DNA from: Ailurus styani
Lineage: Eukaryota; Chordata; Mammalia; Carnivora; Ailuridae
Assembly: GCA_002007465.1 (NCBI GenBank)
Contig: LNAC01000230.1
Location: 1,335,520-1,399,519 of the forward strand
Length of the DNA stretch: 64,000 nt
Reading direction: 5' to 3'
The translations under genes were made by a program, and so were the position numbers. Below, one piece after another: positions 49,886-61,805 of this stretch (positions are counted from its first letter, which is position 1; each line of letters starts with the position of its first letter). The notes beneath the pieces are model-generated. The model did no database searches. It was not told where the DNA came from and saw nothing but the letters and a program-made list of their open reading frames with translations.

Positions 49886-52230
49886 CTAGATTATTCCAGC
49901 AGTGCACCCTCCTTCCCATTTCCATCCCGGGTATGACAACATCCTACCGAGTGCCCAGAGCAAAACCATCTCAGAGCCTGTTGAGTTTGAGACCTGGCAA
50001 TCTTGATGTTCCTTATTCCCAGGAGACCCTCTGCGACAGGATACAAACATTGATAGGCAACTCTCTCCAGAACACGAGAATCTTTAGCATCTCCACCCTC
50101 ATTTAATAAGCTAAAGTTAGAATGATTTTATTTTCAAAGATTTTTTTTTAAATCAGTCTGCAGGTTTTTATTTTTTGGTAGAAAAAGGAAACAAGTCTGT
50201 TAAAACCTGCAAATATGCACTATTTTCTGCATTACTCATCTTTCCTAAATAGTTGCAGCTGTCTCGCAAGCTTTTCTCTGCAGAAAGCTGGAGCAACGTC
50301 CTACCCTGGATGTTAGGTTAGAGGGCATACGTTTTGGACAGGAAGATCAGAAATGGCCAATGGCTGGACGGTGAAATGTTCACAAGCAATCCCTCGGGAG
50401 CCAGGCAGAAAGGACAGAATACTGTAGCAGGTCATCTGTCAGCTCTTGGAGTGTTTACATACTATCAGACCAGCCCTCTCAAGTTCTTATCACCTTCATG
50501 GATTTCAGGTCAAATGTAATGAAGGCACGAATCAGGTATGCATGGAGATGATTCAAGTTTAAAAGCATTTCAGTTCATCATATCAAGTTCCAAGACCCAA
50601 GCTCCAAATGTTATCATTACATAAAAGCATACACATGTTTTCAATGGTTCTGCTCAGTGGTTCCCATCCTGTCGGTCTTAGAGGTATTTTCCAAAGTCTA
50701 CAGATTTATAGGTCTGCCAAGGACTCTCTGCACACTGAAGACTGCCTCACTTACAGAACACACTATGCAGGGAAATCATTGGGAAATAGACCATCCTAAG
50801 ACCAGGCGGGCAGAAAAAGTGGCCGGTAAAATTCAATGAGCGGGGCACACTTAAGACAAATCATCAAAATGCTTTAGGAAAGGACGGTGACCCCTTCTCG
50901 CTTATGCACTCAGCAAATGGGCACTACAGAGGACACCAAACCACATTCTGTTGGAGCCCAAAAGAGAAAGTGCAACCCCACACAGTATCATCTAAAGAGC
51001 CATGAGGAAGCAATGAGAAACCGTGGTCCTTGAACCGATGGCCACAAAGTGGCTGCGTACTTTGCAGGCAAGACTCCCCCCGCCACCACTCTTGGTCTCA
51101 AAGACTTCATTCTGTAAAATGACTTCTGACCTGTCTAGCTCCAACATTCACAGGAGCTCTAAGATCTTACGTTCCCATGATTCTGTGGTTCAAGGGCACC
51201 CAGGGGCCCCCCGTGGAGGGCAGAGCTGAGGAACATTGGCCCCCAAATGAGCTCCTGGACTGAGTGCCTCGCCGGCAGCCAAGGCTTTATATTATTCACC
51301 TGAGCATCCCGAAGTTGCCCTCGATAAATACTTGTTTGGGATGAAGGGGAGGGCTGCAAAGGGCTTCAGAACCACAGACATAGACCAAATCTCTCATTTC
51401 TTAGTCAACTGAGGTCCTTAGGGATTCATAGAAAAATCTGATCATTTCTGATTCCTTCTGTAGTGAGCGTACTTTCTCTTCCTTAACCCCGCCTCTCCAA
51501 GTCCAATGGCAATTTCTACATTCTGCATTTAGTAGCAGGCCAAATAGGGTAGCTGTATTTTAATAGATTATGAGACTAAAGCTAGGTCTACCTCCATGGG
51601 GTGGTTCAGTTTATACATTCCAATCTCTGAACGCCAAAAGCTGGGAACCAGCAGAGGTTTCAGCCCATTACATCTGCCGGGCTGGAAGCCTGCCAAAGCT
51701 AATGGGGGGACATTTCTAGAGATAATAAATGGGCCCCTTTGCAGACTTTTGCTTTAGAAGCCAATTTAAACTTATACCACTGACAAACAAAATATGATTC
51801 CCATTCTATCAAAGGGTGAAAGACTGAAAAGAAGTAATGAATCTTCCCATGGCCACTGACAGACTAACCTACCCGCAGTGCAAGTCTGGCAGGATGGAGA
51901 TAAGGCCATAAGAGCAATTTCATAAATTGTAACCAAGCAAAGCATTTTGCGTTTAGGGCCTCAGTTTCCCCTTTCACACTGGATGCCCTGTAGGCTACTT
52001 CCAGTTCTAGTGTACTCTGGGTCTTTCTCTATGCAATTTTTCAATTAAAAGAATGCAGGGAGAAACAAAATATTGGGATTACACAAAGCGAGTAAGCTTT
52101 TGCACAGCCAAGGAAACCGTCAACAAAAGGAAACCCCGATCTACTGAATAGGCGAAGAGATGTGCAAATGATGTATCCGATAGGGGGTTAATATCCAAAA
52201 TATATAAGGACCTCATAAAACTCAGCACCT

Positions 52231-52423
52231 TTGGGCACCTGGGTGGCTCAGTGCGTTAAAGCCTCTGCTTTCTGCTCAGGTCATGATCTCAGGGTCCTGG
52301 GATCGAGGCCCGCATCGGGCTCTCTGCTCAGCAGGGAGCCTGCTTCCCCCTCTCTCTCTGTCTGCCTCTCTGCCTACTTGTGATCTCTCTCTGTGTCAAA
52401 TGAATAAATAAAATCTTTAAAAA
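52231..52423 (+). mobile_element. Can-SINE nested in L1 (young type)
   Basis: A complete copy inside the L1 at 52062-53690. The perfect 14-base duplication AAAACTCAGCACCT is at 52217-52230 and 52424-52437. Confidence 0.94.
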
Positions 52424-52663
52424 AAAACTCAGCACCTATAATAATCTGATTAAAATAGGCAGGGGACATGAACAGACTTTTTTTTTCAAAGAAGATATGC
52501 AGAATGCCAATAGGACATGAAAAGAAGCAAAACATCAGTAATCATCAGAGAAATGCAAATCAGGACCACAACGAGATATCACCTCACACCTGTCAGAATG
52601 GTTAGTATCAAAAAGACAAGAAATGACAGGCATTGGCAGAGCCATAAAGAACAGGGAACTGTC

Positions 52664-52874
52664 GGGGTGCCTAGGTGGCTCAGTTGACTGAGCATCTGGC
52701 TCTTGTCTTCAACTCAGGTCATGATCTTGGGGTCCTAAGATCAAGGCCCATGTCAGGCTCCACAGTAAGTGCAGAGGCCACTTGAGATTCTCTCTCCCTT
52801 TCCCTCTGCCCTCCCTTCCCCCACCCCCACTCACCTGCTCGTTCTCTAAATGAATAAATAAAATCTTTAAAAAA
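52664..52874 (+). mobile_element. Can-SINE nested in L1 (older type)
   Basis: The head GGGGTGCCTAGGTGGCTCAG is followed by a diverged CT tract and AAATAAATAAAATC tail. An imperfect duplication around AAGAACAGGGAA/AAGAATAGGGAA flanks it. Confidence 0.9.
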
Positions 52875-53160
52875 AAGAATAGGGAAGGAACTCTCTTGTC
52901 CTGTTGGTGGGAATGTAAATTGATGCCGCCACTGTGTGGAGAAAGTATGGAGGTTCCTTCAAAAATTAAAAATAGACATACCATATAATCCGGTAATTCT
53001 AATACTGGGTATTTGCCCAAAGAAACCGAAAAACACTAATTGGAAAACATAGACGTACCCCCGCGTTTACTGCGGCATTATTTACAAGAGCCAAGATATG
53101 AGAGCAACCTAAATGTCTATCCATGGACAAATGGATAAAGAAGATGAATGGATAAAGAAG

Positions 53161-53180
53161 GTGTGTGTACACGTGTACGT

Positions 53181-53220
<40 letters not shown>
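53161..53220. repeat. 60-bp strictly alternating purine-pyrimidine tract with (CA)19
   Basis: GTGTGTGTACACGTGTACGT followed by GTACACAC... keeps perfect RY alternation for 60 bases. The first half is self-complementary (GTGTACAC/GTACACGT-type palindromes). It is inside the L1 copy. Confidence 0.95.
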
Positions 53221-53223
<3 letters not shown>

Positions 53224-54379
53224 CTGGAATATTACTCAGGCATAAAGAAGAACAAAATCTTGCTAATTCACAACAATATGGCTAGACCTAGAGGGCACTG
53301 TGCTAAGTGAAATGAGGTCAGACAGAGAAAGACAAATACCAAACGATTTCCCTTACATGTGGAATCGAAAGAACAAGCAACAAACAAAAGCAGACTCCCA
53401 AGTACTGGGGCTACGGAGGGCAGGGGGCAGTAGGATGGGCCAAACAGGTGACAGGGGCAGAGAGGCACAAACTCCGTTATAAAATAAATAAATGCATCCT
53501 ACGGGGAACATGGTCAATAACATTATAATACTGTTGTCTGGTGACCAATGGGGACTACAGCTGTTGTGATGAGCACCGCTTAGTGTACACAATTGTCACA
53601 TCACTAGGTTGTACACCCGAAACTAACGGAACACTGTATGTCAACTAGACTTCAATAAAAAGGAATCTGGCTGAAATAAAATTTTAAGGAATAAGTGTTC
53701 TAATAGCCCCTGAAACCGGAAGTCAGCAGGACTAACTTAACTATAATGGCCCACACCTGAAGCCCTCGACCATGAACCGCAAGGGGACGGGGCTCCCTGG
53801 AGAGCATGCTGAGAGGGTTCCCGAAACTTCTAGGTAATGAATCTGGACATTATGAGCTAAGGCACTTTTCAAAACCTGGAGACCTGTGGCTCCATCATTC
53901 CTTCTTGAGCCTCTCTTACCTTCGGGGGCACTTACCAACCACTACAGGGTAATCCAAAGATCTTTAGGAGATACTCGCTGGCAAGTAGCTTAACTGTCTT
54001 AACCCACTGCTGCCCAAATAACAAAGTTTTCCTGTCATCAGCAAGGGCTCGACTGGGACCCTACCCTGGCCCGTCTTACAGCTTCACCAGGGGGGCCTGC
54101 CATTCAAGGCTCCAGCTTGCTGGGAAGGGAGTTGACCCACCCCAGCGCCCCCAGAACTAGACCTAATCGTGCAGGCCTTCCCATGTCCCATTACACTTGG
54201 GGGGCACGTTCTTGTCCAGGGACCCTGCACGTCCCGAAGCACGTTATGCTCGCTCGGGGCAAGGGACGGAGCTTAAGGCACTCAGAAAGCCCTCCATGAC
54301 CTTCCCTATGTTAGCAAATGAGACACGAGGCTGAGCCAGTGCATTCATCTCCTGGAAGCAAGCAATTCACTTCTTTAAC

Positions 54380-54525
54380 CCCAGAAGAGGATTACTGTAT
54401 CCTTGCTAAGCTTCAGAAAGTAGAAAAGGGACTGAAGGCACAGAGGGATTAAGTGACTTATCCAAGGTCATCTAATACCGTGCAGGAATCAGTCTCCTAG
54501 CTGCAAGGCCACTGAACCGCATGCC
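54380..54525 (-). repeat. MIR element
   Basis: CACAGAGGGATTAAGTGACTT with ATCCAAGGTCATCTAATACC and CAAGGCCACTGAACCGCATGC is the antisense MIR order. It is diverged. Confidence 0.7.
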
Positions 54526-55473
54526 GTAACAAAAAACATATAAATCTGATTGCAAAACACCTATGCTACACTATGTGGACATTTCTGCCCAGCTGATGAG
54601 GTCTAAGCACTGTGCACAAAACCGTAATTCACACTTCAGCCGACAGCACTGTAACCAGTTTAACAAAAGGCACAAAGAAAACAGAAATGAGCGCTTCGTG
54701 GCTACTCCTTCTTAGTCCCTGGGAAGAGGTGCATAAATTACAGAAGATTCGCTTTACCGGTCATTTCAAGAACAAAACGTTGGCAGGCCCTGGAGGAACA
54801 CAGTTGCGTACCATGCATTCAGCTTCCACATGCAAGCTCCATGGAGGGAGGCAAAACCACGATATACTGATGTCTCAAATGGAACCCTATAGGATAGTCA
54901 TGAAATAGGAGATCAACCTGATGGTGCTTCATTCCACGACCTTAGGCTAACTTGCATCTAGCAGAGAATTTAAAGATCACTTAGCTTTTTTGTTCTTTTT
55001 GAAGCAAAACTATCTCAAGTCATTTTTAACTCTCAAGTTCTTTTCGCGAACATCCCATTTCCTGTCCTCAGGGTGACCGTAAATGACAGTCCACACCAGG
55101 ACACGTCTGAGAGTGAGAGGGGCAAACAACGAGCCCCTCTCTTACCTATAATCATCTTCTGTTGGGAGTCTTTCAAATAAAAAGGGTAAAAAAAAAAAAC
55201 CCACGTAACTGTTAAACACCTTGCCGTCTCTTCTTATATTTCTGTTAAGTTCTAGTTCTCACAGAACCATCATCACTTCCTTGAGATAATTCAAGTCTGT
55301 CTGAAATGATACTGAACTTGTAACCTTTAGACAGTGTGAACTAAGCAATGAAACCTAGTATTATGATGCAGTTGATTAAAAAATGACAGGAAAACCTAGT
55401 CAAAACTGTCAAAATATTTTTCCAATGCTTCGCTTGCACAGTGACTTATAATGCAGTTACAATTAATTCCCTC

Positions 55474-55656
55474 AGGGGCACCTGGGTGGCTCAGTGGGTT
55501 AAGCCTCTGCCTTCGGCTCAGGTCATGATCCCAGGGTCCTAGGATGGAGCCCCACATCGGGCTCCCTGCTCAGCAGGGAGCCTGCTCCCCCCACCACCCG
55601 CCTGCCTCTCTACCTACTTGTGATCTCTCTGTGTCAAATAAATAAATCTTTGAAAA
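55474..55656 (+). mobile_element. Can-SINE, plus strand (young type)
   Basis: The head GGGGCACCTGGGTGGCTCAG is followed by a compact CT tract and a short tail. The duplication AATTAATTCCCTC is at 55461-55473 and 55657-55669. Confidence 0.93.
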
Positions 55657-55783
55657 AATTAATTCCCTCGTTTTGCATATCTTAAGGTACTGCAATTACT
55701 GACATCTTCCCCCATACGCCTATGTGTAAGATAGGATTCTACACTTGGATATATGAACAAAATCAAAAAGCCACGTTAAAGTA

Positions 55784-56006
55784 GGGGCACCTGGGCGACT
55801 TGGTGGGTTGAGCATCTGACTCTTGGTTTTGGCTCGGGTCATGATCTCAGGGTCATGGGAACCAGCCCTGAGTTGGGCTCCACGCTTGGCACATAGTCTT
55901 GCTTTGGACCCTCTCTCTCTCTCTCTCTCCCTCTACCCACCCCCCATTCATGCGCATGCACGTGCACACTCTGCCTCAAATATTTAAATAAATTCTTTAT
56001 AGGAAC
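55784..56006 (+). mobile_element. Can-SINE, plus strand (older GACTCTTG subtype)
   Basis: The head GGGGCACCTGGGCGACTTGG is followed by a CT-rich tract and diverged AT tail. The duplication AAAAGCCACGTTAAAGTA against AGAAGCCATGTCAAAGTA flanks it. Confidence 0.92.
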
Positions 56007-57929
56007 AAGAAGCCATGTCAAAGTATTAAAAAAGTGTCCATCACCCAATATTATATTACTTTATATTGAAGTAATTTTCTCAATATTTTCTTAGATGATG
56101 AAAGTACTATGCTCAATCCATGGAGCTGTTCTCTTCAAAATGAATTTAAATTGAATTAAACAACCCAGTATTTACAAAGCTTTCTTCCTAGGATAAATCA
56201 TCCTTTCTGTGTATGATATGAACATTTAAATGAAGATTCTTGTACAGCAAGTAACTAATCAGACGTACAGGACTGGGTATTTAATTATCCTAAGGGACTG
56301 GGGGAAGACAGAGGTTGAGAACTGGGGTTTAAATAAATCATTTTCAATAGAAAATTGTTTAGTGACCTCTGAAACTTTCAACCAAGGAATCTGGAGTCGA
56401 GCACTCACAGCCCAGCTGTGACTAATATTACCATTAACAACCCACCATTCAAGAGGCAGATCAAAATAATTAACACTCAACTTGATAAAAAAAGGCCAAA
56501 TTACTCCCATATGATTGCTTTTAAAATAAGCAAGTTATGTCAACTAGTTGATTACTCAGTTAAAAATGAAAGTTGACAAGGTAGATTGAGTGGAGGTGGG
56601 AGGTCAGATCTCTCAAGCCAGTACATATGAAAATAAAATTTCAAAGTCAAGTGCCTTCCTACCAAATGCTTTAAAACAAAAACAAAAGAGCTCCTCAAAA
56701 TCCACCCACATCACTCTAGAAATCAGCTTCTGCCCAGAGAAGAGAGGATAGACAATCTGAGGTTTCTGGTCACCTCGGCAGCCACAGGGGCAAAATCTGT
56801 CCCTCAAGTTTTCTGGTAAAGTCAACAATCTGTTTTGTCTTTCACTGTTATCCCAAAACAAAACATGGGGGGAAGGGAGGAAGGAGGGAACTATTTTGCA
56901 AGAGTCGGTGAAGCACTCTGGCGTTTTCATTGGTTGGAGAAGGCAATTTTCTAGAGAACCACTTGAGATAAAGAAGGAAACAGCTGGCCGTGGAGCACTG
57001 GGAAGTTCGTCATTTTAGCTCATCTTCAGTTTTGCTGCCAGTTGGAGCTCAGACTTTCCTAACTTCTTTGTTCCAGAGGGACAGTTCCATCATCTCCACT
57101 TTTCACCCTGGATCCCATTTCCAGGCTGACCCAAGAGATGCTTTCAATGTAATAAGCCCTTTTGCTCCTTAGATGTTCTTTGGCCTCCAAAAGCCACTTG
57201 CGGATTTAACTAACTTCCCTCCCAAGGATTGAATGACCACTAGCTCAATAACTATTTGAGGACCTAGCTCTATATTCAGAAAAACTCCACAGAATTGCTA
57301 ACCAAAAGAGATGTCCTTTTAAGACCGTAGCTCTGGTGGGGGGGGGGGTTACTCAAAGCAAAAAGGAAGTTTCAATTACTTTGTGAAGTGAAGCAGAAAA
57401 ATTAAGTGGGATCCAAGCAAACTTTATTAACTATGACAAGCAATCCTTAGTGCTTTTTTTTCATGAGTGCTCTGAAACCTTTGCTAAAATATTTGAAAAA
57501 TTAATCAAGCTATGCCATCCCAAAGTAGCTGCTGTGCGTCTGGACGTGCGTGCATGCGTGCGCTTACACACATCTGAAATTAGTCTTTGGAAGCAAGTTC
57601 CCATTCAGCGTTTCAGGAGCACATTAGGAACTGAAATCAAGTCCTAAGGCTTCTTCTTCCTGTTCAAATATGAACGTAATTGGAAACTGTGGCAAATGTA
57701 AAAACTGTTAATTATAAGCCTACTTTAATTCTTGACTTTTAGGCCTCGACTGGCCTCACTATCTCTTCTTCTCAGGGTCTGTCAAGACCAGCGGAACACA
57801 CAAGACAGGGTATAACCACCAAGTGCCAAGAAGCAAGTCCGACTTGGTTATGTTCTGAGGGCAAATATGCAGTCCTTTAAATCACGGTGTTCATATCTTA
57901 AGTTACTTTCAGTTTCAAGACTAAAAAGT

Positions 57930-57958
57930 CACACACACACACACACTCTCTTTCTCTT

Positions 57959-57993
<35 letters not shown>
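57930..57993. repeat. Compound (CA)n-(CT)n microsatellite
   Basis: A 16-base CA run, a short CTCTCTTTCTCTTTCC spacer and a 32-base CT run. It is outside any SINE. Confidence 0.96.
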
Positions 57994-57996
<3 letters not shown>

Positions 57997-59410
57997 GCTT
58001 TAACCCAATCACTGTTGCCTTTTCAGACAAGTAGGCAGCCTCCTCTGCCCCAATGCTGTAATGAGCTCGGATTTTGTAATCTTAAGCTCATCAAAAAAAA
58101 AGCCAGCAGCCATCACTTCCAAATATAAATAAAGCCATCTTTATACATACGCAAGGCTTGTCCTTAGTGGGTACATCAATTCTACCAAACAAGTGTATCA
58201 ATTCTTGGATAGGAGAAAAAAAGTATGTTTGATTTGCTTTCTCTTTCTCCAAATTGGTTACTACAAGGAACCTTAGGCCACTCGACCAGTCACCATGTTT
58301 CAGGAAAAGGCAATTAACTCATCCAACAGAAACTGAGGCCCCAAGACAAGCAATGTACTTCCCAGGACATTCTAAAAGTCATTCTAAAATTGAGCCAAGG
58401 GGGCTGCAGGTGATTTCACAGAAATGACTGCTGTTCCTACCCTAAATGAGTGCATTCATTCCTTCATCACTGAGCCCAAACACCAAGCTACTCCACCCAG
58501 ACCCAGACTCCACAGCTTGAAAGAAGTTACATGAAACCCAAATTTTGCTCTTAAATTTCAGAAAGTCTTTTCGTTTTGTAATATACAGCCAAGGGTATGT
58601 ATTAAGGGTAATCATAACATGCTGGTGTTCATTTTCTAGAAAGAAATCTCCTGACCACTCCAAAGTTTTAACACTTAGAACCCGCTCCCCAACCATCTCT
58701 ACCTACTTGGGACCAAGCACCACCCCCCAACCTTCAGGGCTGCTCCTGACAACCACAAGTCTGAGATGTTCACAGAGAAAATGCCAGAAAACAGTTTCTC
58801 GTTCAATAATAACATCTACTTACTAGCTCGCTCAGAATTGTTCCAGTTTTCTGGAAATGATTAAAAATCAAGACACAGGACATAAAGGGGAACATATTTC
58901 TCTCCCTCCCTCTCTCACAGACACACACACACCCCAAAAGTAAATTATAAGTTTTCCTAAACGGCAAAATACGGTAAAAGATGACTGCTCTGTTGCCACA
59001 TGTCAGAGAAAAACAGCTATGGTCTCCACTTACTGATAAAGAAACCACTATCCCTTCATCTTTCCCGAGGAAGATTGCATTACTTAAAAATCTGGTACTG
59101 ACAGTTGTCTTTACAAAGATACCTCGAATCTCCTAAAATACTTCTCTGACCCTCTCTTTTACAATCTACTTAAAAGCTTCTCCTGAAGAAACACAGATCC
59201 CAGTTCTGGGACAACAAGTTATTATTACGTAAAGGCCACAGACACCAAGATGCGTGTTGCTTACTTTCCTAACACGCAGTTTTGTCTTCTGGACTGTTCA
59301 ACATTCTTTCCTAAGAATTACCAGTGGAAGCAATTTTTCAAAAAGGCTCGTTTGCTAGTTGGATCATAGCTAAAATGGGGCCTGACGGTGGGAGCAGTGA
59401 AAATCCAAAG

Positions 59411-59642
59411 TTGTTTTTTTTTTATAAAGCAGTTTATTTTTTTCAAGATTTTTAAATTATTATTATTTATTTATTTGACAGAGAGCGATCACAAGTAGGC
59501 AGAGAGGCAGGCAGAGAGAGAGGAGGAAGCAGGCTCCCTGCTGAGCAGAGAGCCCAGATGCGGGGCTCGATCCCAGGACCCTGGGATCATGACCTGAGCG
59601 GAAGGCAGAGGCTTTAACCCATGGAGCCACCCAGGCGCCCCC
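59411..59642 (-). mobile_element. Can-SINE, minus strand (young type)
   Basis: A reverse copy with an extended T/A-rich tail complement (59411-59475) and the head complement CCATGGAGCCACCCAGGCGC. The duplication GAAAATCCAA is at both ends. It is in sense orientation in GPC4 intron 1. Confidence 0.92.
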
Positions 59643-60608
59643 GAAAATCCAACGCTTAACACGAGGTGGTTTGCACTGCTGGGGTGCTCTTGGAGGAAAG
59701 CAGTGCCAAATTCTAAAAGAGGATCCTCTCAAATTCCCTTCCTTTTCTTATCAAATCCTTTCCCACCAGGCCACTATCTAGCAGAACAAAATGGTAATTC
59801 CCTCCTCCCCGCCCCATGACTCAGGAGGTTAAGCTCAACTAATACGCATAATTGCCGAACTGAAAGTTTTGCAAAGCCCTTTGATAAGGTCTCTGGTACA
59901 AATTAGGAACATTTTAGGCGTTTGCTTAAGAGCAAGCACATGTCTTAGGAACTGCTGCACGGCCCGCCTGTCACTTTTTGAAAGTTGCCGGGATATTTTA
60001 GATAGCCAGCTTTAAAAGTTCAAAGCAATTTTCAATATTCTCCTCCCGAGTGTGTGGCTTTTAATATCCTATTGTTGGACAACACTGAAACCAAATGACC
60101 CGACGGGCGTCACTTCTGAATTTCTGCGGCTGCCGGAGGGCGGGGAGTGAGTGCTGTGGTTCAGAGCGCCCTGAGCTCTTGCGGGAGCCCCTTCAACACT
60201 TACTGGCACTTTCCCGACTTCTACGCCAGGCCTCCAGTGACAGCAATCCGAGGAATCTGAGATAGAAACTGTTCACTCCCACTTATTTTCTGACTGCAAC
60301 AGGCATGTAGTCGATTGCAAATACAAGCATTCCTTACCAGACGCTCATCCGCAGATAAAGAAGGGCTACAAAGAATCAAAGCAGTTACCTGGCACACAGA
60401 TTTCTACAGCATTAGTAGGAAAAGAAAAACATAACTGGGCCTCTAAACATTCTACTTTTTTTCCCCCCTTGACACTTCACAGAGCATCATGTTGTTGGCT
60501 CCTGGACAGGAAACAAAAGGGAGTGAGAAAAGAGTACATTTCTGATCAGCACCCAAAATGGGAAACAAGAATTTATTCTGATATCTGCTCTACATACTGT
60601 TTTTTTTA

Positions 60609-60627
60609 AGATTTTATTTATTTATTT

Positions 60628-60661
<34 letters not shown>

Positions 60662-60800
60662 ACAAGTAGGCAGAGAGGCAGGCAGAGAGGGGGAAGCAGG
60701 CTCCCTGCTCAGGAGGGATGCAGGGCTCGATCCCAGGACCCTGAGATCATGACCTGAGCCGAAGGCAGAGGCTTAGCCCACTGAGCCACCCAGGCGCCCC
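60609..60800 (-). mobile_element. Can-SINE, minus strand, with (GA)n expansion
   Basis: A reverse copy. The region next to the tail is expanded to an uninterrupted GA run at about 60631-60658. The central CCCGATG-type block is shortened. The 18-base duplication TACATACTGTTTTTTTTA is at 60591-60608 and 60801-60818. Confidence 0.93.
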
Positions 60801-60960
60801 TACATACTGTTTTTTTTTAAATGAATTCTACAGTCAGGTTAATAAAAGCACCCAAAACAGCACAACCAAAAAAAAAAAGAAGAAGAATAAAAGAAAAGGA
60901 CAACAGCACAAACGAGCTCGATTAACAGTTACAGGTATGTGTCAGAAAGCTAGGGTAATT

Positions 60961-61127
60961 CTGGGGTGTCCAGCTCTTGGTTTCAACTCAGGTCATGATC
61001 TCAGGGTCATGGGATTGAGCCCCACATCGGGCTCTGCACTCAGCGCAGAGTCTGCTTAAGACTCTCCCTCTCCCTGTGCTGCTCCCTCCCATGCTCGCGC
61101 CCTAAAATAATTAAAATCTTTAAAAAA
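60961..61127 (+). mobile_element. Can-SINE, plus strand, head-deleted
   Basis: GGGGTGTC is followed directly by CAGCTCTTGGTTTCAACTCAG, so most of the A-box part of the tRNA head is missing. The body and A tail are intact. The duplication AAGCTAGGGTAATT/GAGCTAGAGTAATT flanks it. Confidence 0.88.
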
Positions 61128-61159
61128 AGAGCTAGAGTAATTTAATCTTCGTCCATATC

Positions 61160-61280
61160 AGTGTGTAAGTTCACTCATTCAGTGAATACTCAGTGTCTAT
61201 TATGTGGCAGGCAGGCATTAGGCTTGGAGCTCGGGTTACAATGTCCCTGCCTCGGGGAAGCTTCCGGTCCAGGGCTTCCC
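61160..61280. repeat. Ancient interspersed repeat fragment (unassigned family)
   Basis: CACTCATTCAGTGAATACTC, TCTATTATGTGGCAGGCAGG and GTTACAATGTCCCTGCCTC follow the same old mammalian pattern as at 49783. The family is not resolved. Confidence 0.4.
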
Positions 61281-61599
61281 ATGACCAGGGCTTAGGGGCC
61301 AAGAGTAAGCGGTCCTCTGACAGAAATGAGGTTGCAGAAAGTCAGACATCAGAGAGAAAGTTCACCGACGTTCTCCAAGGCCCCTTCCTGGCATCTCTAG
61401 CATAGGAAAGGCAGTGCAGAATACCCTCATCTTCAAGTCGACTTGCTTCTACAGTAGCCAGTGACAGGCCCAGCTAATGAGGGAGAACGGGCAAAAATCA
61501 GGAAGGCCACTGCCAAGGTGAGCGAGTGCGCGGCCAAAGGACACTTCCCATCACAGGGAAGGACTGCAGACTGGGCCCCAAGACGTCAGTCTCCGCACA

Positions 61600-61805
61600 G
61601 AAAGCAGAATAATGGCTGCCTAGGCCTGAGGGAAGGGGAATGAAGGGAGACTGCTCGCTAAAAGATACAAAATTTCTCCTTGGGGTGACAAAAAAGTTCT
61701 AAACACACTGTGGTGATGGCCACACAACTCTGGAAACATCCTAAAACCACTGAATTGTACACTTGGAGTGGGTTTTATGGCATATGGCTTATACTTCCAT
61801 AAAGC
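61600..61805 (+). repeat. Ancient L1 (L1M-type) 3' end
   Basis: AGAATAATGGCTGCCTAGGC, then GGTGATGGCCACACAACTCT, CCACTGAATTGTACACTTGG and TATACTTCCATAAAGCTGGG follow the old L1 3' untranslated region in sense orientation. Confidence 0.75.

Larger units (their letters stand above)
52062..53690 (+). mobile_element. 5'-truncated L1 with two nested Can-SINEs
   Basis: About 1.2 kb of L1 3' portion: ORF2 C-terminal region (GGGATTACACAAAGCGAGTAA, GATATCACCTCACACCTGTC, GGAATATTACTCAGGCATAA) followed by the 3' untranslated region (CTAAGTGAAATGAGGTCAGA, ACTTCAATAAAAAGG). Stops and indels make it non-coding. SINEs at 52231 and 52664 were inserted afterwards, and a CA expansion sits at 53161-53220. Sense is plus, antisense to GPC4. 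Confidence 0.88.
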
